DNA of 60,000 nucleotides, taken from contig NMRA01000332.1 of assembly GCA_002633005.1 (NCBI GenBank), forward strand, positions 141,230 to 201,229. The letters are read 5' to 3'. The DNA is from Phoronis australis. Taxonomy: Eukaryota; Phoronida; Phoronidae. The number at the start of each line of letters is the position of its first letter. Positions within the stretch are counted from its first letter, which is position 1. The notes below the pieces were generated by a model that saw only the letters and a program-made list of their open reading frames with translations, was not told where the DNA came from and ran no database searches. Shown in pieces: positions 25,001-37,000 of this stretch. The translations under genes were made by a program, and so were the position numbers.

Positions 25001-28000
25001 AGACTATAATAGTGAACCAAAGAAATAATGTGCACGTAATTATTTATGCGAATTAGCCACGAAACTGAAAAATCTACTTACTAGTTGTAAGGGCCGCGAA
25101 GTCGGATTCAATGCTGTAGTGGAGCGTAGGCGCACGTAGGCGCACGTAGGCGCAGCCAACCACCATTTGGCATTTGAACGTAGCGCCTACGTACCGCAAG
25201 TTACGTTCAGTACTCAAGCGGTGGGCTTTGGGCGCCTACTTACCTCTAATTTTACCACTACAGCACTGGTCGGGTTCCCTTTCCACAGACCGTCAGGGCG
25301 AAGGTTGTACAGTAACAATGATTTGAATAATGCATTTGTATTTCTAAATAAAGTTTCCCCTAACATGTGACCATAGCACATAAAATCGAATAATTCTTTC
25401 ACAACAGCTTTCTGTCAGCAAACACTGAATTAGCATGCGCACACACGGCCTCGGTGCCCGGTCAAATTACCACTCCAAGGTATTACAAATTGTAACTACA
25501 AAGACAAGCTTTGTTTCAGTTTCATATAAGCATTGGTTAGGATGAGAATAATTCATTTTGAAACAGAACGCAGTACATGGCAACTCGCCCGGCGCCAATC
25601 CCGACTTAGTAAAGAGCTCATCCGACGAAGACTTCACCGGTCAGATCGTTAGGTTTCACAGGCTATCATTTCGAAACAGAATCAATAAACTGATCAAAAA
25701 ATACTAGAGAGGCGCCGTGAACATGCACAGGCAACAGAACGTATGGATATTTCTTTAGTAAGCCAGAATTCGTCACAGAAATCACTGTCGACGAAATGCC
25801 GGCCACAGAAACGGAGATACTTCACGGCCTCATACTTGCTATTAACAGCGTTCCTTTCATTCTTCACTACCACAAGCCACTTCCTAAGTATTTCAGGCTC
25901 TCGCGGAAGTCGAAAAAACGATATACCCGCTTTCTTCGCAGCTTCATAGTTCGTACAAGCGGGAATGATGCACCGCAATATAGCGGCATTCACTCTGCAT
26001 GCGAACCACTGACGTCGCTGCGTCGTTTCTCACCTTCCTCAGAGGTTAACGCCACACCTCTCGGCAAGGTGAGGTCCACCGTATAAGAGACGATGTGGAT
26101 ATAGACCGATTAAGACGGTAAAAAAGACAAATTAAATCGGGTAGCATTCTCGTTTAATGGGCACGCGAGACGCCAACAAGCGATGGGAACCGGTACCACT
26201 TCGGCAGACACTTGAAATTTTTGTTATTGTGCATTTTCAATAACTGGTTTCTAGAAACATAAAAGAGGGAGCTCATTTCATATACGTCATCAAATAAACC
26301 TACATGGGTGTTGACCTGTTTTCCTGATCAGCATTATAAGTTGCGCTAATGGAATTAGAAACCTAGCTTGCAGCGACATCATTAGAACTTCAGGGTATGA
26401 CGTTTTTCCAGAAATAAATAGCTATATGTACGCTGGTACTTTTTGGCATTTCCACCTAGGTGAAGGGTACTCGGTGGAAGTACCAAAATGTATTTTTCAC
26501 TTGGTAGAAAACTCTATTCTGTCCATGGTGTTATCATCATTTACGATGGCCGCTAACTCGTGTTAAAGAACCAAAATATACCTGAACCTAAAAACCGGTG
26601 TTATAGATTGCGATTTATGGTTCTAATTCATGCGCACACCCAGCCTAAAATATATGAGGGGCTCGAATTTTTTGTTATGCGGACGTTTTTACTACTTGGA
26701 CTTCTGTTTCGCTCAGGCGGACCGTTTTGCCCAATTCGTCCCCCCCCCTCGTGATGCGCCCATGCAATTCATGCATTGCATGATTGATTGATACAACGTA
26801 AAGATCTCAGTGTACATATGTTCGAGTTTCAGTTTACGACCCCGGAATTTCGGACCTTCATTCAATTCAGAACGAAATTATACAAATGTAGAAAGTACAA
26901 CCAAAAGAGCTTGCGCACAGGAGGACTCATATTCAACCGTTTTTCTTCAAGTTGTCAGTTAAACCAAACTGTGTTGTCGAGGAACTCCGACACGCTGCTC
27001 ATATAGTTGTATTTTTTATGTTAATAGCATACTCAGTCTTGGCGATCTCAACAGGAATTTACTGAACCACTTTGCATAACGTGTAGCGTCACAACATATA
27101 TTTGCAGTCAGTTGCCATTGTGATAAGAAACACTAGGAATTCCCAATGGTAAGGAAATCTAATAGTGCCATTTTGAAGTATGAAGTAATTATCTGGCAGC
27201 CGCCAGATAATAAAATATGTTTCTTCATTTGAAATGGCACTATTGGGCTTCCTTAAAAACCCCGCTGGAAAAGACCGTCTACCACTCTCATCCTTGGGAA
27301 TTTACCAGTATAGCAGCATACGTGTCTTCACCTGCAAATGTACTGGACATTATCTCATGCCCTAATTATTTTGCACGTGGTACCGAACGGTTCACTGCGG
27401 GTTTCAGCGTTCTCAGAGTCCTCATACCCTCTGAATGAATCAAGCTCTTACACGTGCACACAATACAACATATCTCCAATACTTATTGAGAAAATGAAGA
27501 GAACATATCTTCCATCGGCACATCCGTCATCGTCAAAGGAGAGTAATCAAAATCATTAGGTACAAAAACGCTAAGAAAGGTGTGAAAACCATAAAATTGA
27601 GCACCTTTCTTTTCCTTTGCTCGAGGAACCCCTGAAGAATCGATTTTTCTTTCTTTTTTAAGAGATTTATAGTTCACAGCATAATCTATAAGGCATGTAC
27701 ATGTCACACACACGCCAAACTCATACCAGTGATCAACCAATGGTTATTAGAAAATAAAGGAGCGGTAGGGGTCCATCAATCATCAGTTTCTTATGTATAA
27801 GCTTTTCTAATATAAAATATTCATGAATTTCGTAAGCAAATGTGAACAAGGGGTTAATTGTTATTAAAAGGATATTGTGGATGTATACGTTTGCCAGTCC
27901 AATAAAGATATCGACAATTTTTTTAATCTTTTCCAAAAATATGTTCATAGAAATTAAGTTTAACCCTATTCCTATCTAAAATCCAATTTTGAGAATAATG

Positions 28001-31000
28001 ACAAAAAGACTGTATAAAATGCATGACTAAAAGAAATGGATTAAAACTCCTGGCTCCTTTTTACAAAAATTACACCAGTTTGAAGGCAACAGATGCCCAT
28101 TTTACAAAGGAAGTCATTAGTACTAATTATTCTGTGGATAAATCTAATATGGAACCATTTCAGTTTAACATCATGTATAAAATCAATAAAGCCTCTGCAT
28201 GTACAATTAAAATTCAAATTGAACTCTCACTGGTGTTCTAGGTTAGGTTTTCTATGGGGCTTTTTAACAGACTATAGATCTCTTCATTTACACATTTCTT
28301 TTCAACTAAATGGGTTAATTGGTTTTGATAGTGGGTAACGTGTACAACAACGTGGTAGATTAGTGAGCAATTGAGAAATTTTTGGATTGCTTTTCGTAAA
28401 CCAAGAAAGGAATTTTTATAATTGGTGGAGAGAAACAGAACGTTATACAGAATGTTTGATATGACATCAGTTCACCCTCAGTATCAACAAGGTCAAATAT
28501 ACATGAATAACTAATACCTTTTCTATACCAGTATTTAAAGAAAAAAATTTGCTGCTGATAACAATGTTCGAATTATACTAAAGTGGTTCGTATATACCAT
28601 TTTTATTCTCAGTGGGATGTTAAACAAAACTATTCATGAGCATCAGTAAATACTTCTCTCCATAACTTGTATGTAACGTTTTTTCACAATGTTCATAGAA
28701 TTTTTCACCAAAATGTAATACGGTGCAGGCAGTAAAAGGTTTGTTTAGTTTCAAAACTTGAACCCATAGCTCATCTGTGTTTGTAATTAATTTGTGTTGC
28801 CATCACAGCTTCAAAGATTTCATAAAGGAATAAACATGAATCGTGATGCAATCTCCTTGGGAAAATTCTTGTATCGTTGTGTCCCTTTTAATTGTGTCGG
28901 TTTTGCCTTTCCAAATGACATTAAAGAATAATTTTGTAAAAGAATTATTATTTCTATTGGGGAGAAAGTAGCAAAGTAGACAGGTGAAGAAGTTTTGGAA
29001 GAATGAATGACTTAATTATGGTTATCCTTCCAAAAGTGGTTACGGATCTTCTCGACCAAGCCAGCAAACCATACGTCGTATGTTATTTAATTTTCTGTAT
29101 AATTTGGGTCAATAATTTCGTCTAGATTCACGCTAAATTTTATACCCAACAGTGTAAAATGAGATTTAGGCCATAAAAAATCAATTCCCTGACATAGCTT
29201 ATCGAACCCAAATACAATGTGTTTATCCATATTGGGTTTTAAGCCCGAAATTGTATGGAATTGGTCAAGAAGATCCAATGAATATTTAAATGAACAATAA
29301 AAGACATCTAGTGTAAGAAAAGTGTCAATTGCGTTTTGTAGGATTTTTGAGTTCTTATCCTCTACGTTGATTCTTTTTATAATTTCATTTTGTTCTAACA
29401 AAATTGCCATAATTTCTGCACAAAACAGCAAAAGGTATGGTGAAAGCGGGTCGCCTAGGCGCCAGCGTCTACCTATTTGAAAGTACTCAGAACTAAAACC
29501 GTGTTGTAAAACAAATCAGTGGCATCATTATTTAAGAATCGAATCCATTCAATGCACTGAACTCCAAAGTTGACAAAATTCAGACAGCTGTACAAGAATT
29601 GTCACGAAATTGAATCAAAGGCTTTCTGGAAGTCTACCAGGACTAAATGTCCTGGATTATTTTTTTTCTTCAACATGGTGCATCAAGTCATGAACAGCTT
29701 TGGTGTTTTCATTGATAAAAAGCCTTTTTGGTTTGGGTGTATTAAACTATTTATAACTGTTTTAATGTGATTGACTTGTGCAAATCGAAAGAATCTTATG
29801 AGAACTGTTTAGCAAAGAAATTAGTCTCCAGTTCTCTTGGTTTGTTAGATTTTGATATTGAAGAGAATACGCCTTGTGACTGATATATTGGCAAGTGACC
29901 AGTTTTGAAACTGTTATTAAACGAACTCAATAAAAAATGATAATTGTTTCCAAAAAAACTTTAAAAATTCGGCTGGAATTTCGTCAGGACCGGGATTTTA
30001 TTTTTCTTCTTTTATGTTTTTGAAAAATGAGAGGGCTTTGTCTAGTTATCAGGCCATTAAGGTTACAGCTCACAGTCAATAAGCATAGTGTAATATTCTG
30101 AATTTAAAAGAGTAGTTCGCTCGCTATTATCCTGATAATCGTCTTTTGAAGCATACATGTATAGAGATTTGCGAATTTCTCTCAATTCTGAAAGGGTCTT
30201 TGACTGCTCAGTTATCTAGAATTAAGAACCTAATTGTAGGAAGCACATTTTAGACAATCACGTACGTTTTGTCATTTGAATAACGAGGAACCTCCGTAGA
30301 ATCTACATGCATACAACAGATTCCCTGTTATGCATATGAATGTTCCATTACCTCAATTAGAAGGCTAGGAACCTCTGTAGAATCTGTGAGTATATGGTAG
30401 ACCTCGGCTAACGGCCGCGAATTTTCAGGTAGCTCAAGACCATTCTCCCAAGTGAACTACTTCACAGTGAATTACGTAACGAAATTGGAATGTGTTCAAT
30501 GTTTCAGCGTGGAATAAGCATTTGCTAAGGTCGTCATATAAGAAATATTGTGTTAAATTGAAACTCATCCTCTGTACATCCCAACGACGTTGATTTTTTC
30601 GTAGAGCAGACAAATTTCTCATCAACAAATCCTTAAGTACAATCTTTTTGACGTTTGGAGGTATCAAGAAATAGGGAAGCAATTTGCATGGCATAATACG
30701 TATTTTAAGTCCCAAAGTAGAATTGATTAGTGGCTTTGTTCCAATATTTGAAGGACCACATTAAAAATAGTATTTTTAACGATTTAAAATCACAATGAGG
30801 CCTACACTCAATGAAATTTGTGCGAGGGGGGCCGCTGGGTTTTGAAAATTTAATAACGCTCTGCTTTTAGAAAATGACGTCTATGTTAAGAACTTAAAGG
30901 AAGTTATTACAAAACTGGTCGATGAATGTGCAGACTAAACCAATAAACATACAAAATGGGAAATGGTAAAAATGAATATCAGGGAGCACACCTTATCTTT

Positions 31001-34000
31001 TCAAAACAAAAAAGGCAACTGATTATTAATTTAGTAAATAATTTGACAATAAGAGTAGCATTTTGAATACATGACCTTTGCACCAAATGACCTCTTCCGG
31101 TGCATTATGGAATATGAATAAATAATTAATCAAATTTATATACTGTCAAAAATCATATGCTGAATTTAAAGACTGTACCTCCACCCAATCTGGAGTTATT
31201 AAGCCTCAAAGTTGGTCGGAAGAAGAATAAGAATAAGAAGAACTAGAAAGATTATTGTCACGGCGTGACAATAATGGATTCTGCGCGTGCGTATTACTGC
31301 AATTGTTATGTGGAGTTACTGACAGCAACCCCTTTACCAATATGAAAATTAATTCTTTAAAATTGTAGGAGAAATCACATGTTAATATTTTGATGACCTT
31401 TCCATTAATTGACCTCTTCCGGTACATTATGAGCCCCGATGAGAGAATAATTGTAAATTCGATTAAAAGTGTGGTTAATGCTAAAAATCACAAATGTTTT
31501 TCTTTAAGCACTTTAGAATACAACATGAATGAATTGGTCAAACTTTCAGAAGAAAAATGCACTTAATGACCCCATGGGTGCACCAAATAACCTGATAATT
31601 TAGAATTCAAACTCAATCACATTTACTAAACAGATACTTAATTTTGAAGTCTCTAGCCCAAAATTTTAGTTTGCACTCAATGACCTTCGGCCTATTTTTC
31701 TGATTGGTTAGGCCTATTGCATTGTAAAGTAGGACGTTCGATTGGCACGGTGACTTAAACCAGTGTGTTGAACTTGAAAAGAATTCCTTAAAAATGTAGG
31801 GATATAACATTTTGAACGTTAGATGACCTTTGCACTAATTGACCCTATACGGTGTATTATAAGCGTCTTTAGGAGAAACATTGCAAAGCCCGTGAAAAGT
31901 GTGTTTAATGCTGGGAATGACAGTTGTCTGACGGTTGACACATCAGAATACTTGGTGAATGAAAAGGTCAAATTTTCAGAAGAAAAATGCACTTAATGAC
32001 CACATTTTTGCACTAAATGACCTGAAACTTTGGATTCCGAATTGACTTACCTGTGCCAATCAGACCTGTAAATTTGAAGTGTCTAGCTCAAAATCTTAGT
32101 TTGTACCTAATGACCTTTGACCTGTTTAATCTGATAACATGACCCGATTACTTAGAAAAGTATCTTTTTAAATTGCCTTACTGACTTATACCTGTGTACC
32201 GAATTTGAAAAGAATAGCTTTTAAAATAAAGAAGGAGTAGCATTTTGAAAATTATATGACCTCTGCACCAAATGACCTTTTCCGGTGAAATATGGAATAT
32301 CATTATATAACAAATCAAAATTTATGTACTGCCAAAAATGATAAGTTGAATTCAAAGAACATACCTGCACCCATTTTCGAGTTATTAAGCCTCAAAATTG
32401 GTCGGAAGAAGCATAAGAAGAAAAAGAATAAGAACTAGAACGCAAATGCGCATGCGCACTTCCAACTCTGCCCGTGGTGTATGCATGTGCATAGTGAAGT
32501 ATAGGAGCATTACACTGCATAAACGTCGCAGCCTTTGTGAAAAAGAGAGAGATGTCCCTGGTAACTATGAAAGAACAAGAGTGAAGAGTAAGAATATCAA
32601 TGGAAACTGCATCTAATTACCCCACAGGTGCACCTAATGACCCAAAGTTTTGACTGAATTTCCTTTACGTATGAAGACTATATACATAATTATGTAAGAT
32701 CTAGCTAAAAATTCACTTTTGCTCTTAATGACCTTTGACCCGGAAATTTGGTTCCCTTGATCCCATTTAAATCCCAAGTAAATTTCGGATGCTGATTACT
32801 GGTGCCTGCTTGTTTTCAAAATTCGGAAATTCTATCTAAAAACATGTAGAAGAATAATAATAAGAACTAGAAAGCAATTGCGTATGCACACTTAGAACTC
32901 TGCGCGTGGTGTATGCATGTGCATAGTGAAGTATAAGGGCAATTCATTGCATAGAAGTTGCATCTTTTGTGTGAAAGAGGGACATGTCCCTGGTAACTAT
33001 GAAAGAGCAACAGTAAAGAGTAAGAATACCAACGGCAAACTACTCCTAATGACCAGACAGTTGCACCTAATGACCCCAAACTTTGTGACTGAATTTCCTT
33101 TACGAATGAAAACTCTATACGCGATTATGGAAGCTCTAGCTCAAAAATCACTTTTGCACTTGATGACCTTTGACCCGGAAACTCGGTTCCCTTTATCCGA
33201 TTTAAATTCGACGTAAATTTCGGGTGCACTTCTCTGCTATCTGCTTGTTATCAAAATTTGGAGAGTCTATCTAAAAAATGTATAAGAAAAAGCAATTTGA
33301 CGGAATGCACTCTTTAATCAGTTTCGGGTCATTCCGGTGCATGTTGAGTCAAATCCAAGTGACCAATAGAATTAGATTGCCCATTGCTTGAACCACCATG
33401 AATATGAATCCTCTCAACAATGAATAATGTAAGAATGAGCAGATTGAAAAAGTCTGAAATTTAAGAGAAAGGTGCACTAAATGGCCCCAAAATGGCACCT
33501 AACGACCCAAAAGTTTGTGATTGAACTTCTCTTGTGACTGGACGCCACATGCATGGATATGAAAAGTCTAGCTCAAAAATTACTTTTGCACTTAATGACC
33601 TTTGACCCGGAAACTCAGTTCCCTTGGTCCGATTGGAAATCCGGTTAAATTTCTGATGCACTTCTTTAGTCCCTACTTGTTAACAAAGTTCAAAGGTCTA
33701 TACAAAAATCTGTAGAAGAAGAAGCATTTTGACGGAATGCATTCCTTGGCCTGTTTCAGGTCATTCCAGTACGTTTTGGGTCAAAAAATTCAATCAAAAT
33801 AAATCCCTTAACTATCATATCAATCACAGTGAATATGATTGTTGTAACTGAATCGATGTAAGAGTAATAACAACCTGAAAAGGAATGAATAATAATAATA
33901 ATAAGAAGAAGAAGATAAAATACGTAGAACAGTAAAACTCTGCGCTTGCACGCGCAGAGTAATAATAAGAATAAGAAGATAAAATACGTAGAACAGCAAA

Positions 34001-37000
34001 ACTCTGCGCTTGAACGCGCAGAGTAATAAGAATAAGAATAAGAATAAAATTGAAGAAAATCCAGGAACAACAGTACTCTGCGTTTGCACGCGCAGAGTAC
34101 TAAAATTCAATGTCACATCCTATTTTTGGACTTCAAAGAGCGTATGACACAACTGAATGAAGAATGAAAATTTATACATAAGGTTTTGCATGCCTTTAAT
34201 TTTGGCCCCAATTTCAAAAAATGGACATCGGGTTTCAGTTTACTAGATTTCCTTCAAAGTTTTGGACACAATAAGGAAAAAAAATACCCGTAATTATGAT
34301 GACAAAATTAAAAATTTTCATAAAATACATTACATGTATGGAAAAGCCGCAATATTTCTTTTCTTGGAAAAATTGAGGTGATCAAAACCTTTGCTATGCC
34401 CAAAGTAATTTATGTTATGAATACCATAGGTATGCTTCCTGACAAAAGACGGGAGATAAATAATATTATCCAGGGTTTCATATGGCAAAATAAACCCCCA
34501 AGAGTTAGAGGAGATATTACTGTAAATAGTAGGGAATGATGTCAACAAGGATTTATCCTTGTTAATTAAATGGAATAAACGTTTTTAGAAGGTAAAATAA
34601 AGAATGGAATATATTCCCAAAATATGTTTATAGAAAGTATTGGGATTGCTTAATCTTAAAATCTAATTATGCTTATAAAAATTATTTATAGAAAATTTTA
34701 ACCTATTGTACTCTGATGTGTTATGGTCTTGGGAGCAAATAACAGACTACTTAATTACGTACATGTAACAATATTGCTTTGAAAAATTAACTTTTATGGA
34801 ATAACAAAATATTTTGATAAATGGAAAAACTGCGTTCTACATGAGGTACTACAATGCTGGAATTGTTTTTATTCAAGACTTATTAGATTTAGAAAGTAAA
34901 TTATTATCTTGGGAGGTTTTGAAGGAAAAGTACAAATTAAGCAATTGGATAAAGTACAATGCTCTGGCCAAGGATTTGAACATTTCTGATCCTCAAATTA
35001 ATGATTGAACCAGCAGCATGCATGACATTGCACCGGAACGGATTGATACGCGATCGACAAAAGAGGTATTACTTTCCAGAGAGATATCAGTTCCTGATGT
35101 CGAACACAGTTTGTTAAAATTATTTGATGACCAGCAAATTAAACAAATTGATATTAAGCCTTTTAAACTGATGCTCCAACCTCATTTGAAAGTTTTTAAG
35201 TATTAAAAGTTTACACAAATATGTTTTAAAGAAAATGAAGATAGTCGAAAACGACAAAGGCTCATTTTGTAAACTCATAGAAACTATCAATCATTTGTTT
35301 TTGGAATGTGAGCATGTACTTTCTTTTTGGAATGTATTATAAACTTGGATTTCAAACGTTGTTGGAGCTAACCCGTTATTGGTTGAAAAGCGTGTCCTGC
35401 TATTTGCAAGCTTTGGAGATCATTGCTATGAAATGAATCACATATTAACTTTAGCTCAAAACTCCATATATACTTGTTCGATGTCTTCATGTATTCCTTT
35501 ACTTGAGAAATTTCAACCAAATTTATTTGACACTGTCAAGACATGGAAAAGTATGAAATCTAGAGAATCACCCTCTGAATTGCTGGGATTTTTTGAAACC
35601 CGTTTTTGGATGCTTTTTTATTTTCTCTTCTTTTCTACTGTATTCCATTGTTAATTTCTGTTTATTGAAATAAACTTATCTATAATAAAAAGAATTAAAA
35701 TCAACAAATCCTCTTCCGCATTCGACCATACAAGATGTATTAAGTTTCTTCTGAAATAAACACATTTGAAAACCTTCAATCATGGACACTTTTAAATTCT
35801 TATGTAGGTCAATAAGCAGTAATAATTTGCTTTTTTGACACACTGCTTTCCGACACCGGAAAAACTCAACAATTCCTTTAAGTTCCTTGACAGTAAAGCA
35901 TTCTGACTACTTGAGATTCATAAAGAATGTGCTTCAGCTTTTACTTAAAGTTAGCAATGTTTGCAACAAAAGCATTCCCCAGAATAAGTATCCTCTAAGT
36001 ATTTTATGTACCAAATTCAGTTGCAGTGCGCTATTGACCATTATATGTACATGTGTCGCTGTACTTTAGACACGATGTTTAGCTTAATCAAAATAATATA
36101 TCGTTTCAGGAAATTTGTACTGCAACGGGACATGGGACATGCTTACCTGCATACCCCATATAGCGGCCGGCGAAACCAAGTATTTGCCATGTCCGCCAGG
36201 TGCGGCATACGTGAATGCAGGTAAACTATTTTTTAAAAGTTTCGATGTTGCAGTCTCGTGCAGTAAGCTTCCTCTCCAAAGATATGTAATCGTCGATAGG
36301 GGTAATAAATATCTTCACAGACAGGACTATCAACACTTTGTTAAACTGTTTTCAGTTAGACAGTCCAACTGGAACAGTTGTATGAATAAGAGCAGGGTTC
36401 AAAAAGAACTAATTTCACTGCCCTTGCATGTCAATTTCTAAAGGCCAACCGTGTGTGAAGAACACCCATGATTGACAACCATCAACAAAATTTTAAGCCA
36501 CTCAGGGGACTGATTCCCTCCCCGTCGTCGACTTAACCGCTGTGCAACTCAGCAGCTGACGTCATCAAACGTGAAAATAGAATACTTAAATGAGCACGCG
36601 CAATAATTGCATGTTCAACAAACGGCATTGTAACGGCATTTATACGCAATAAAAACAACATCTTTATCTCAGTAAAATTTATCTCATTTTCTCCTACTTG
36701 TGAATCATCGATCTCCAGTCTGAATGCGTGTGTCGTGTCGTCGGGATCCTTTGACTTGGACATTATACTCAGTGACCAGTGGTAACCTGATTTAGCAGAC
36801 GATATTCTCACTGTGGAAGCTTAGCATGATAAGATGTGTAGTAAGTTAAACTAGTAGCTTAAAAATTATTGTCAGCTTCACTTTATTTCTATTTTGTTAA
36901 TTTTTTAATTTTGTTTTAAGTAAAAATATTATTTTAACAAGAATAACTCGGCGTTTCTTAAAAGGTCGCGACCTCCTACCCCGGCCTCTGACATAGAAAG

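Larger units (their letters stand above)
24401..26157 (+). mobile_element. THAP-carrying TIR transposon-like repeat, copy A
   Basis: Bounded by TTAA-AGGAGAATGCCA on the left and TAGCATTCTCGT-TTAA on the right: inverted ends of about 12-16 bases next to TTAA. It aligns along its length with copy B (41048-42717). The only coding trace is a THAP domain on the minus strand (25694-25993). TTAA could be a piggyBac-type target duplication or part of the TIR; THAP domains are known from P-element transposases. No DDE catalytic part is present, so the element is non-autonomous. A hAT-like MITE is inserted at 25109-25268. Confidence 0.75.

Noticed and set aside
25694-25993. Host THAP-family gene
   Set aside because: Two copies lie inside the same dispersed repeat with inverted ends, one broken by a stop and a frameshift; transposon origin is simpler.
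33937-34102. CRISPR-like array
   Set aside because: Only three units, no constant repeat with unique spacers; spacers are AATAAG simple sequence and the context is a eukaryotic intron.
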